From Candidatus Moraniibacteriota bacterium (GTDB lineage: Bacteria; Patescibacteriota; Minisyncoccia; Moranbacterales; GCA-2747515), in the NCBI GenBank assembly GCA_029933995.1, contig JAOZNB010000006.1, positions 1 through 19,909 on the forward strand: DNA of 19,909 nucleotides, given 5' to 3'. Positions within the stretch are counted from its first letter, which is position 1. Each line of letters opens with the position of its first letter. Below, one piece after another: positions 6,826-14,741 of the stretch. The translations under genes and the position numbers were made by a program. Under the pieces are notes generated by a model. That model was not told the DNA's origin and ran no database searches. It saw nothing but the letters and a program-made list of their open reading frames with translations.

Positions 6826-7989
6826 ATGCGTATTGCAATATTTACAAATAATTATCTACCAAATCCATATGGTGTTAGTACATCTGTGGAGGGTTTTCGA
6901 CATGCACTTAGTGCAATGGGTCATACAGTATATATTTTTGCACCACAATGGGGTGATGAAGTGATAGAAGGTGAAGAAAATATTTATCGCTACCCATCGG
7001 TGAAAGTACCAACAAAAATTGAAGCTTCAATGGTTGTGCCATATTCATCAAAGATGAATAAAATTATTACAGAGTTGGATTTTGACATTATTCATGCACA
7101 ACATCCAAATTTGTTGGGTACAGTAGCAAGTAAATGGGCATTAAAAAAAGATGTACCACTAGTCTTTACGTGGCATTCACTTTATGATAGATATGCTCAT
7201 TATATTTCTTTTGTACCAGAAAAATTATCGGGAAAATGGGCTATGAAAAATGCAGCTGGATTTGCAATGGATTGTGATGAAATTATTATTCCTACTGCGT
7301 CAATTGCAAAAATTATAAAGTCTGCAGGTGTAGAACATAATCGTATAAGTGTTGTGTCGTCTGGTGTGGATGAAAATTTTTTTGCAAATCCAAATGGTAA
7401 AAAAATACGAGAAAAATATAACATTGCAGATGATTGCGTTGTACTTGGAACATTGTCGCGATTGACAGAAGAAAAAAATATTATTTTTTTGACTGAAACA
7501 ATTGCAGAAATATTGCAAAAAAATACAAATATAATTTTTGTATGTGCGGGCGAGGGTGATTTGAAGGATGAAATAAAAGAAATTTTTAAAGACAAAGATG
7601 TAAGTAGGCAGGTAATTTTTACAGGAAAGGTTGCACGTGAGGATGTGAAGCATTATTTAGATGCTAATGATATCTTTGTTTATGCGTCAACGTCAGAAAC
7701 ACAAGGCACAATCGTAACAGAGAATATGTATACAGGAAAGTCAATCGTTGCTGTGGGAGAAAATGGCGTAGGTGATTTGATTGAAGATGGTGTAAATGGT
7801 ATCTCTGTACCAGAAGAAAAAGATATATTCATCAAGGGTATTCAAAAATTAATTGATGATAGACAGTTACAAAAAAAAATAGGAAGAAATGCATATAAAA
7901 TTGCACGAGAAAAATATACAACTACAGTTTGTACAAAAAATTTAGTAGACGTATATCAAAAGGCAATTGAATATCATAAAACAAAATAA
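6826..7989 (+). CDS. GT4-family glycosyltransferase, diacylglycerol-glucosyltransferase-like
   Basis: 387 aa, GT-B fold. The N-terminal domain opens with MRIAIFTNNYLPNPYGVSTSVE, a Gly-rich acceptor-side loop, and continues with IIHAQHP (88-94) and FTWHSLYD (114-121). The C-terminal sugar-nucleotide domain shows LGTLSRLTEEKN (207-218), AGEGDL (241-246) and the E-x7-E motif SETQGTIVTE, with Glu291 and Glu299. These signatures are typical of retaining GT4 enzymes, and the overall pattern is close to 1,2-diacylglycerol 3-glucosyltransferases that make membrane glycolipids, working at the inner face of the membrane. The exact acceptor cannot be read from sequence. It has a good Shine-Dalgarno. Confidence 0.9.
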   Translation: MRIAIFTNNYLPNPYGVSTSVEGFRHALSAMGHTVYIFAPQWGDEVIEGEENIYRYPSVKVPTKIEASMVVPYSSKMNKIITELDFDIIHAQHPNLLGTVASKWALKKDVPLVFTWHSLYDRYAHYISFVPEKLSGKWAMKNAAGFAMDCDEIIIPTASIAKIIKSAGVEHNRISVVSSGVDENFFANPNGKKIREKYNIADDCVVLGTLSRLTEEKNIIFLTETIAEILQKNTNIIFVCAGEGDLKDEIKEIFKDKDVSRQVIFTGKVAREDVKHYLDANDIFVYASTSETQGTIVTENMYTGKSIVAVGENGVGDLIEDGVNGISVPEEKDIFIKGIQKLIDDRQLQKKIGRNAYKIAREKYTTTVCTKNLVDVYQKAIEYHKTK

Positions 7990-8024
7990 TATAAAATCAT
8001 CTTGACAAAGGGTGTTTTTGTTTG

Positions 8025-8053
8025 TTGTTCTGATAGAATTTGAACAATTTTTT
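8025..8053 (+). terminator. Weak intrinsic terminator after the glycosyltransferase
   Basis: TTGTTC (8025-8030) pairs with GAACAA (8042-8047) over an 11-nt loop and is followed by six T. It overlaps the stop codon of the convergent recG gene. Confidence 0.4.
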
Positions 8054-10145
8054 ATTCCATGTGAACATTTGTATAGAATTGTTCTAATTCTTTTTTTAGC
8101 TTTGGGTATTTATTGAGGGTAGAATCTTTTTGTAATATTTGAATAGCGTAATCTCTGGAGATTGTTACAAGTTTGATATTTGAAATATTTTTCATGGCTC
8201 CATCAGGGAGTCCGTGTTGTTGATTGCCTAGAAATTCTCCAGGTCCGCGAAGTTTTAAATCTATTTCGGCTAACTTGAATCCATCAGAATATTTTTGCAT
8301 TGCTTTTAATCGAGTGCTATTAAGTCTTTCAGAAAATAAGAAACAATGTGATTGGTGTTCTCCTCGTCCTATTCGTCCTCTAAACTGGTGTAATTGAGAT
8401 AATCCAAAACGTTCTGCATTTTCTATAATCATAACATTTGCATTTGGCACATCAACACCTACCTCAACTACTGATGTTGAAATGAGAATATCAATTTTAC
8501 CGCTCCCAAAGTCATTCATAAGTTGTTCTTTTTCCTTTGATTTTAGTCGTCCATGCATTAATCCGAGTCTTTGATTTGTGAAGACATCATTTGCTAATCG
8601 TTCATATTCTTCTTTGGCTGCTTTTACATTTTTGAGAGCGTCTGACTCTTCGACTAGTGGTAGTATGATATATGCCTGTCGTCCATTCGCAATTTCTTTT
8701 TTGATAAAATCATAAATATTATTTTGATCTTTTAGTCCAACTACCTTTGTTTGTATTTCTTTTCTATTACCTGGTTTTTCATCAAGTATAGAAACATCTA
8801 AATCTCCAAATAGTGCTAGTGCAAATGTTCGTGGGATAGGGGTTGCTGTCATGGTCAAAAAATGTGGAATAGCATCAGGATTGCCATCGTTACTTGTAGA
8901 TGCTTTTTTGGTTAATGTTGCTCTTTGTGCGACTCCAAATCTATGTTGCTCATCAACAATGATTAGTGCAAGGTCAGAAAAAGCAACATCATCTTGAATT
9001 ATTGCATGTGTACCTATAATTAATTGTAATTTGCCGTTATTTAATATTTTTAGCATCTTGGTACGGGTTATCTCTTTTGTTAGTGCTGGATGTGTTCCAA
9101 TCATTTTATAGGCTCCGGTCAAGAGTCCTATATTATATTCATATTTTTCAAAAAAATTAAGAAATGTATTAAAATGTTGCCTTGCTAATACTTCTGTTGG
9201 AGCTAGTAATGCAACTTGATGTCCTGCATTTATACAATCTAGAGCTGCAATAGCTGCTACTAATGTTTTACCAGCACCAACATCTCCATTAAGAAGTCTA
9301 TTCATAGGAGTTGTTTTTTTCATATCTGTAAGTATTTGGAAAGAGCTTGTTTTTTGAGCGTCGGTTGGTGTGAACGGTAAGTTATCTATAAAATTTTGTG
9401 TTAATTTTTTATCAAAAGGAATTTTTATTGATTTTTCTTTTAACAGAGATGCTTTTGTGCGAATAGTTAATAGTTGTAATATAAACATTTCTTCAAACAT
9501 AAATCGTTTTGCTGCATACTCAATTTCTTCTTCCTTTTTGGGAAAGTGAATTGTTTTGAGTGCATCACCCAGTGACTGTAGATTTAGTTCAGATAAAATA
9601 TCTTTTGGTATAATATCATCAAAATCCATGTCTTGTGAAAGTATCATCTGAATTTGCCATCGCAACCATTTTGACGTGATGCCAGCAGTTTCTGGGTAGA
9701 TTGGTACAAGTCGTCCAGTACTTGTAGGTGTTCGTTCAAGTCGTTCTATATTTGGAGAGCTAAATTGTATAATACCTTTTTTGCTTAGTGCCACTTTTCC
9801 ACTTACTCTTATTTTTTTATCAGTTTGTAATGTACGTTCTACAAAAGACTGATTGAACCAAATCATTTCAATGGAACTAGTATCATCAGTGATTGTTGCG
9901 GATGTTATCGTTAGATGTCTTGTATGAATATGTGTTGTTTTGACATTGCTTATATACCCAGTAATAGTTGCATTAGTGTCTGGAGATAATTCAGAAATAT
10001 TATAAATATGCGAAAAATCATCATAACGAGAAGGAAAATGATAAAGTAAGTCTTTCACCGTGTGAAGATTTAATTTTTTTAATTTTTTGGCGTGCTTTTC
10101 AGAAATTCGGGATAATTTTGATAAAAGTGTAGTAAGTGTAGTCAT
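8052..10145 (-). CDS. recG: ATP-dependent DNA helicase RecG
   Basis: 697 aa, close to the usual 690. RecG remodels stalled replication forks and branches Holliday junctions. The N-terminal wedge/OB domain (about 50-150) contains SPDTNATITGYISNV. The helicase core then shows PTDAQ (260-264), Walker A GDVGAGKT (287-294), APTEVLA (315-321), the DEQH box VDEQHRFG (397-404), TATPIPRT (433-440), and in the second RecA domain VEVGVDVPNA and QLHQFRGRIGRG. The RecG C-terminal TRG region is present (LAEIDLKLRGPGEFLG...QHG). The gene starts at ATG 10145 without a Shine-Dalgarno and ends against the convergent glycosyltransferase gene. Confidence 0.97.
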   Translation of the reverse strand: MTTLTTLLSKLSRISEKHAKKLKKLNLHTVKDLLYHFPSRYDDFSHIYNISELSPDTNATITGYISNVKTTHIHTRHLTITSATITDDTSSIEMIWFNQSFVERTLQTDKKIRVSGKVALSKKGIIQFSSPNIERLERTPTSTGRLVPIYPETAGITSKWLRWQIQMILSQDMDFDDIIPKDILSELNLQSLGDALKTIHFPKKEEEIEYAAKRFMFEEMFILQLLTIRTKASLLKEKSIKIPFDKKLTQNFIDNLPFTPTDAQKTSSFQILTDMKKTTPMNRLLNGDVGAGKTLVAAIAALDCINAGHQVALLAPTEVLARQHFNTFLNFFEKYEYNIGLLTGAYKMIGTHPALTKEITRTKMLKILNNGKLQLIIGTHAIIQDDVAFSDLALIIVDEQHRFGVAQRATLTKKASTSNDGNPDAIPHFLTMTATPIPRTFALALFGDLDVSILDEKPGNRKEIQTKVVGLKDQNNIYDFIKKEIANGRQAYIILPLVEESDALKNVKAAKEEYERLANDVFTNQRLGLMHGRLKSKEKEQLMNDFGSGKIDILISTSVVEVGVDVPNANVMIIENAERFGLSQLHQFRGRIGRGEHQSHCFLFSERLNSTRLKAMQKYSDGFKLAEIDLKLRGPGEFLGNQQHGLPDGAMKNISNIKLVTISRDYAIQILQKDSTLNKYPKLKKELEQFYTNVHME

Positions 10146-10189
10146 AAATAATTTGTAGTTATAATTACTTTCAATGATAACATATTTTG

Positions 10190-10225
10190 AAATAGAAAGG
10201 GCGTAAGAAATTAATTCTTACACCC
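10190..10225 (-). terminator. Intrinsic terminator of the zinc-finger protein gene
   Basis: On the minus strand GGGTGTAAGAA pairs with TTCTTACGCCC over 11 bp with one U-G wobble and a short AT loop (TTAAT), followed by TTTCTATTTC. It lies about 30 bases after the stop at 10256 and before recG, so the two minus-strand genes are probably separate transcripts. Confidence 0.75.
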
Positions 10226-10255
10226 AAATTATTCTTTGTGTGTTTGTTATATCAT

Positions 10256-10816
10256 TTAATGACTTTTGCGTGAGCACATAATACAAAGTGTACTGTGCGT
10301 TTTGAGGATATCTGCTAATAGAATAATATCTCCACATTTTTCACAATGACAATCCCATTTTTCTGTATGGACATAATGAATAAGTGTTGATATTCGTGAT
10401 ATTTCATGATTAGTTATCCATGCTTCACGTTGGGTGATAGTAGGATTGTTAGAACAATTCAGTTTAGCTAGCATATCTGATTTTTCAGATAGTTGTTTCT
10501 GAAGTGCTTCTAATAAGTCCAATATTATATCAGCAGATTTATCTCGTACAAATCCAATGTCATTCACAAAGTCTGACATTTGATTTTGTAGAAAGGTATA
10601 GGTCTTTGAAGGGTTGTTAATGATAATTTGATGTTGGGGTGTAATGTAATACCCATTAGCCCCATTCTTTTCTACTGTTGAATTACACTTTCCGCAACAT
10701 CGTAATAGTTCACTACACAATAGTTCGATATCGTCATCTGTGGCACCTGTTGCTACTATGCCAGTGAGGACATCATTTTTGTTCAATTTAAATTCTATTC
10801 TGTCAATTTTTTGCAT
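10256..10816 (-). CDS. DksA/TraR-type zinc-finger protein with a possible SUI1-like N-terminus
   Basis: 186 aa. The C-terminus carries CEKCGDIILLADILKTH...CIMC, Cys158-x2-Cys161-x16-Cys178-x2-Cys181, almost the spacing of the DksA/TraR C4 zinc finger, preceded by a helix like that of DksA (ISRISTLIHYVHTEKWD). Two helices at about 92-120 and 128-150 could form the DksA-like coiled coil, but no D-x-x-D-x-A tip is seen. The first 75 residues (GATDDDIELLCSELLRCCGK, then a strand and YTFLQNQM) recall the SUI1/YciH (eIF1-like) fold; this is pattern recognition only. DksA-type proteins bind RNA polymerase; SUI1-type act on the 30S subunit. The function of the combination is unknown. It has the strong Shine-Dalgarno AAGGAG 9 nt before the ATG, its own terminator, and a divergent dusB neighbour. 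Confidence 0.7.
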   Translation of the reverse strand: MQKIDRIEFKLNKNDVLTGIVATGATDDDIELLCSELLRCCGKCNSTVEKNGANGYYITPQHQIIINNPSKTYTFLQNQMSDFVNDIGFVRDKSADIILDLLEALQKQLSEKSDMLAKLNCSNNPTITQREAWITNHEISRISTLIHYVHTEKWDCHCEKCGDIILLADILKTHSTLCIMCSRKSH

Positions 10817-10850
10817 TCGTACAAACTCCTTTTTTTGTAAAACTTATATA

Positions 10851-10877
10851 AGTATACACACGAAAGAATAACGTCAA
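10851..10877 (-). promoter_or_regulatory. Candidate promoter of the zinc-finger gene
   Basis: On the minus strand TTGACG (10877-10872) and TATACT (10856-10851) are 15 bp apart, a little short. A perfect 12-bp palindrome TAGTATATACTA (10878-10889) touches the -35 box and is a possible operator. Confidence 0.4.
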
Positions 10878-10995
10878 TAGTATATACTATAATATTCAAT
10901 TAGTCAATGATAATTATCGTGAATAGATGAATTTGTTTTAACTTGTATTTAAAATAAAAAGTGTAATAATTGCTGTACTTTTGTTATAAATTATG

Positions 10996-11001
10996 TATAA
11001 T
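10996..11001 (+). promoter_or_regulatory. Candidate -10 box (TATAAT) for dusB
   Basis: A perfect TATAAT about 50 nt before the dusB ATG. No good -35 box is seen: TGTACT lies 16 bp upstream and TTGCTG 20 bp upstream. The 236-base divergent region 10817-11052 also holds the palindromes TAGTATATACTA and GATAATTATC (10909-10918). Confidence 0.35.
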
Positions 11002-11052
11002 AACAAGTTGTATTAGATGTGTTATTATTAAATATAGTAAGTATAAAAATAA

Positions 11053-12024
11053 ATGATGAAAAAAGGATTTTGGGGAAAATTAGACAAACCATTTTTTGCT
11101 GTAGCGCCGATGTATGATGTTACTGATGCAGCTTTTCGACGAATGATCGCTAAGTATTCAAAGCCTGATGTTATTTTTACAGAATTTGTTAGTGTTGACG
11201 GACTTGCTCATCCTGTAGGAAGAGAAAAGTTGATGAATCATTTGTGGTTTGATAAAAGTGAGAGTCCAGTCGTGGCTCAGGTTTTTGGGATTAAACCAAA
11301 AAACTTTGAGTCAGTAGCAAAACTTTGTAATGAATTGGGTTTTGATGGAATTGATATTAATATGGGTTGTCCAGAAAAAAATATAGTAAAGCAAGGAACT
11401 GGCTCAGCATTAATACAAAACCCAGAACTTGCAAAAGATATTATTTCAGCAACTCTGGCGGGGGCAGATAATATGCCTGTAAGTGTAAAAACGAGGATTG
11501 GTTTTAATAAAGAAGAAATTGATACGTGGTTGCCAAATATCTTGGAAAGTAATGTTGCAGCTTTGACAGTGCATTTGCGTACACGTAAAGAAATGAGTAA
11601 AGTGCCTGCACACTGGGATATGATGGAGAGGATTGTTCAAATGAAAAATAGTTTATCATCAGATACAAAATTATTGGGGAATGGAGACGTGGTAACTATA
11701 GCTGATGGTATAAAAAAGATGGAAGATACTGGTTGTGATGGAGTGATGATTGGTAGAGGTGTATTTGGAAATCCCTGGCTTTTTGCAGAGGAAATTCAAG
11801 ATGTATCAGTAGAAGAAAGATTGAGAGTATTAGTAGAGCATACACAACTTTTTGAAAGTCTTTTTACAGATGTGAAAAATTTTGCAATAATGAAGAAGCA
11901 TTATAAAGCATATGCAAATGGATTTGAAGATGCAAGTGCGTTGAGAATACAATTGATGGATGCCAAAGATGCTAGTGAGGTTACAGATATTGTTGATAAT
12001 TTTTTAAAAATTTATTCTACCTAA
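11053..12024 (+). CDS. dusB: tRNA-dihydrouridine synthase
   Basis: 323 aa, a TIM-barrel flavoenzyme that reduces uridines in the tRNA D loop with NADPH and FMN. Seen: the FMN-binding start AVAPMYDVTDAAFRR (16-30), FTEFVSVDGL (42-51), QVFG (76-79), and the active-site loop DINMGCPEKNIVKQGTGSAL with catalytic Cys106. SVKTRIGF (144-151) supplies the phosphate/FMN Lys, and further on come HLRTRKEMSK, GNGDV and MIGRGVFGNPW. The start could be either of two adjacent ATG codons (11053 or 11056). No Shine-Dalgarno. It is followed after 2 nt by a small membrane peptide gene and then mnmA, so it heads a tRNA-modification cluster. The subfamily (DusB-like) is inferred from overall pattern. Confidence 0.93.
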   Translation: MMKKGFWGKLDKPFFAVAPMYDVTDAAFRRMIAKYSKPDVIFTEFVSVDGLAHPVGREKLMNHLWFDKSESPVVAQVFGIKPKNFESVAKLCNELGFDGIDINMGCPEKNIVKQGTGSALIQNPELAKDIISATLAGADNMPVSVKTRIGFNKEEIDTWLPNILESNVAALTVHLRTRKEMSKVPAHWDMMERIVQMKNSLSSDTKLLGNGDVVTIADGIKKMEDTGCDGVMIGRGVFGNPWLFAEEIQDVSVEERLRVLVEHTQLFESLFTDVKNFAIMKKHYKAYANGFEDASALRIQLMDAKDASEVTDIVDNFLKIYST

Positions 12025-12026
12025 AT

Positions 12027-12143
12027 ATGAAAAAATTTATAATTAAGGCTATTATTTATATTATTATTTTTATAATCATCCTATCATTTATGTGGCAATT
12101 TCTATTAGATGAGTCATTATTTGATGTATTGGCTGGGAAGTAA
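12027..12143 (+). CDS. Small single-pass membrane peptide, 38 aa
   Basis: An ATG two nt after the dusB stop opens a 38-codon frame ending in TAA at 12141. The product begins MKKFIIKAIIYIIIFIIIL, a basic start followed by one strongly hydrophobic helix (about residues 4-25), and ends with a short acidic tail (LLDESLFDVLAGK). The orientation would be N-in by the positive-inside rule. It resembles no family I can name. Support comes from its coding-like shape (start directly after dusB, basic-hydrophobic-polar order) and the matching AAATATG start context. An AT-rich spacer could by chance encode such a peptide. Confidence 0.55.
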   Translation: MKKFIIKAIIYIIIFIIILSFMWQFLLDESLFDVLAGK

Positions 12144-12170
12144 GATTGGAATAAATAGATATTTTTTAAA

Positions 12171-13229
12171 ATGAAAATTGCAGTATTAGTTAGTGGTGGT
12201 GTTGATAGTTCCGTTGCACTTCACTTACTCAAAAAACAGGGACATGATATAGAAGCATTTTATCTCAAAATCTGGCTTGAGGATGAGATGTCTTTTTTGG
12301 GTGAGTGTCCTTGGGAGGAAGATTTGTCTTATGTGGAAAAAGTCTGTAAACAGTGTGATGTGAAGTTAAATGTAGTACCATTACAAAAGGAGTATCATGA
12401 AAAAGTGGTAAATTATACAATTGATACTGTAAAAAATGGACTTACTCCAAATCCAGACATGCTTTGCAATAGGGAAGTTAAGTTTGGTGCTTTTTATGAT
12501 AAATATGGTAAAGATTTTGATAAAATTGCTACAGGACATTATGCACAAATAAAAGAATTATCGAATGGAAGTGTACAATTGATGCGTGCACCAGACCCAA
12601 TAAAAGATCAAACATATTTTTTAGCAATGATGACACAAAAACAATTAAAAAAAGCAATGTTTCCTATAGGATATATGCAGAAAAAGGAAGTAAGGGTATA
12701 TGCAAGGGAAAATAAGTTAGCAACAGCTACTCGTAAAGATTCGCAAGGTATTTGTTTTTTGGGCAAAATTTCATTTCGTGATTTTATAAAAGAACATTTG
12801 GGTACGATAAAAGGTGAATTTATAGAAAAAGAAACAGGTGAGAAGTTAGGAATACATGATGGATTTTATTTTTATACAATAGGACAAAGACGTGGCGTAG
12901 ATATCAATGGTGGTCCGTGGTATGTGTGTGATAAAAATGTAGAAAAAAATATTGTTTATCTCTCACATGGATTTTCAGGTGAGGATCATAGTCGAGATGA
13001 ATTTGAGGTGAAAGATATGAATTGGATAAATGATATTTCAATAAAAAAAGAATTAAAAGTAAAATTGCGTCATGGAGAAAATTTTCATGATTGTAAAATC
13101 GTAGAGACATATTGTAATGCGTCTACACTAAATATAAAACTTAGTAAAAAAGATCGTGGAATTACGCCAGGTCAATACGCTGTATTTTATGATAATCAAG
13201 TCTGTTTAGGTGGTGGAGTTATTATATGA
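12171..13229 (+). CDS. mnmA: tRNA 2-thiouridylase MnmA
   Basis: 352 aa. It adenylates and thiolates U34 of tRNA-Lys, -Glu and -Gln. The ATP-binding PP-loop SGGVDSS is at 8-14. The family signature TPNPDMLCNREVKFG (92-106) carries catalytic Cys99, and SQGICFLGKI (191-200) carries the persulfide Cys195. KDQTYFLA (145-152), ATGHYAQI (120-127) and FYTIGQRRG are also typical. The C-terminal beta domain ends normally (GQYAVFYDNQVCLGGGVI). A tRNA-Glu(UUC), one of its substrates, is encoded at the left edge of the window. No Shine-Dalgarno; downstream of dusB and the small ORF, probably cotranscribed. Confidence 0.96.
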   Translation: MKIAVLVSGGVDSSVALHLLKKQGHDIEAFYLKIWLEDEMSFLGECPWEEDLSYVEKVCKQCDVKLNVVPLQKEYHEKVVNYTIDTVKNGLTPNPDMLCNREVKFGAFYDKYGKDFDKIATGHYAQIKELSNGSVQLMRAPDPIKDQTYFLAMMTQKQLKKAMFPIGYMQKKEVRVYARENKLATATRKDSQGICFLGKISFRDFIKEHLGTIKGEFIEKETGEKLGIHDGFYFYTIGQRRGVDINGGPWYVCDKNVEKNIVYLSHGFSGEDHSRDEFEVKDMNWINDISIKKELKVKLRHGENFHDCKIVETYCNASTLNIKLSKKDRGITPGQYAVFYDNQVCLGGGVII

Positions 13230-13279
13230 TAAACAAAAAACTTATTTATACAAGAAAAGCTGATGTAGACAAAAAACTA

Positions 13280-13288
13280 TGCTATAAT
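13280..13288 (+). promoter_or_regulatory. Extended -10 promoter (TGCTATAAT) of the surface protein gene
   Basis: TG-N-TATAAT is a perfect extended -10 element, about 38 nt before the ATG at 13326. The -35 region (CTGATG) is poor, as usual for extended -10 promoters. Confidence 0.6.
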
Positions 13289-13325
13289 AAACAAACAAAA
13301 CACACAGTAAGGGAAAAATAAAAAA

Positions 13326-13550
13326 ATGAATAATAAAAGTGTGATGTTTAAAAAACAAATTAAGTATAATTTTTCAAATATCATATCAGAATATAAAGGT
13401 AGAATGATAGCATTTTTATCTATTTTGTTGATTTTTACTTTCTCAATTATAACTTTAAATGTAACAGCAGCTCCAGATAATGAATTAACATATCACGGAA
13501 AATTAACAGATGCTACTCTAGATACTGCAGTAGCGAAATGGAGACTATAG
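13326..13550 (+). pseudogene. Exported surface protein, N-terminal part before a frameshift
   Basis: 74 codons to TAG. After a basic start (MFKKQIKYN...) there is a hydrophobic signal segment (about 27-45, MIAFLSILLIFTFSIITL) and a likely cleavage site near TAAP. The next residues, LTYHGKLTDATLDTAVA, start a beta domain that in related exported proteins continues NGDYxFxxSIYD. That continuation is present here in the next frame: reading AAT-GGA-GAC from 13537 gives NGDYRFILSIYDASSG. The break is one extra A in the run at 13536-13538. The true gene is therefore 13326-14643. A partial AAGGGA ribosome site lies about 12 nt before the ATG. Confidence 0.85.
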
Positions 13551-13779
13551 ATTCATCCTTTCAATCTATGATGCATCATCAGGGGGAAATTGTCTTTGGA
13601 CAAATGGTGATCTAGATAATTCCTCAGACCCAACATACAAAACAGTTACAATAACAAATGGAATATTCTCAACAATTTTAGGAGAAAGTGGAGATAGACC
13701 CTTAGATGATTTAGATTTTTCTGAAAACTATTATTTAGACGTAAAAATAAGTGATGATACAACAACTCCTTTATCCTCA

Positions 13780-14643
13780 ATGTCTCCAAGAAGAAAAATA
13801 ACTCCTACAGGATTTGCAATGAATGCACATAGATTAAATGGTGAAGATGAAAGTTTCTATTTAAATACATCAAATTCAAGTCAGATTAAACAAGGAAATT
13901 TAACATTAAATGGAGATTTAGCAGTAGATGGAATGCTTTACGATTCAAATACAGATGAAGGTTCAAGTGGACAAATACTTTCTTCAACAGCAACTTCAGT
14001 TAGTGGGTTACAAGCCATGGTAGAAGATCAATTTACTGATATTGCAGGACAGGTTACAAACCTGTCCCTACAAGTAGATGCCAATGAATTAGTAGTGCAA
14101 GCCATAACAGATATAGAAGATGATATATTAGAATTACGAGGAGACTTATCCATACTTACAAGTATAGATACAAGAATATTAACATTAGATGTGGATAATC
14201 TAATGTTTGTAGATAGCGGAATATTGACTCAATTAACGGTAGATGAGGAGGGTATTGAAATTATTAAAAATATAACAGAGCTTACATTGGATGGGTTGTT
14301 GAATGTTAAGAAGATTGTGGCTGAAGAAGTTATATCAGAAAAGTTTGTTGCAAAAGGAAGCGATGATGCTTCAATATCTGGAACGGGAGTTATATGTAGA
14401 GACGGTGAAATATATTTTGAGGATAGTTGTATTGAAGGAACTGATGAAGATGTATCTGATGGGATTAGTGTTGTTGTTAATACCGAGGCTATCTCAAATA
14501 ATAGTCGTATAATGGTTACTTCTAAAAAACCAGTTGCAATTGGTGTTACGGATGTAGTTGAAAACGAAGGTTTTACAGTTTCTGTGGAGTCCGAAGTTGA
14601 GAATGATTTGGTATTTGATTGGTTTATTATTGATAGTGAGTAA
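13780..14643 (+). pseudogene. Exported surface protein, C-terminal part after the frameshift
   Basis: The first usable ATG in this frame is 13780, but the frame is open from 13537 and encodes clear continuation of the upstream part (GNCLWTNGDLDNSS..., TVTITNGIFSTILGESGD, YYLDVKISDD), so 13780 is not a real start. Then follow RRKITPTGFAMNAHRLNG, a common linker of phage-fibre-like and bacterial surface repeats, a low-complexity Ser/Asn region, helical heptad-like segments (about codons 75-165 from 13780), a small Cys pair (GVICRDGEIYFEDSC) and a terminal beta domain (NSRIMVTSKKPVAIGVTDV...FDWFIID). It is probably a trimeric or fibre-like protein at the cell surface. No enzyme motif is seen. 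Confidence 0.75.
14047..14067 (+). repeat. Perfect palindrome inside the surface protein gene
   Basis: GGACAGGTT and AACCTGTCC are perfect 9-bp inverted arms around ACA, more GC-rich than the surrounding gene. It looks like a REP-type palindrome inserted in frame (it encodes GQVTNLS). A single copy in this window cannot prove that. Confidence 0.5.
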
Positions 14644-14652
14644 TTTATTTAC

Positions 14653-14680
14653 TTGCAATATTTTTATAATCGTGTATACT
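14653..14680 (+). promoter_or_regulatory. Promoter of rpmG
   Basis: TTGCAA (14653-14658) and TATACT (14675-14680), 16 bp apart, predict a start near 14687 and a leader of about 55 nt. Confidence 0.6.
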
Positions 14681-14695
14681 TGGGAGTACGTAAAA

Positions 14696-14715
14696 AAACG
14701 CTGGTGAAAGCGTTT
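14696..14715 (+). promoter_or_regulatory. Leader hairpin upstream of rpmG
   Basis: AAACGCT pairs with AGCGTTT (7 bp). The GGTGAA loop can close as a GTGA (GNRA) tetraloop on a G-A pair. It begins within about 10 nt of the predicted transcript start and is followed by TTTCTTATTAATATTG. It could be a protein-binding site, an attenuator or a 5'-end stabiliser. Confidence 0.4.
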
Positions 14716-14741
14716 CTTATTAATATTGTTTTATTGTTATT

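Noticed and set aside
8002..8034. TTGACA at 8002-8007 with TAGAAT downstream, as a promoter between convergent genes.
   Set aside because: The spacing is 26 bp, far from the workable 16-18, and no plus-strand gene follows (recG runs the other way).
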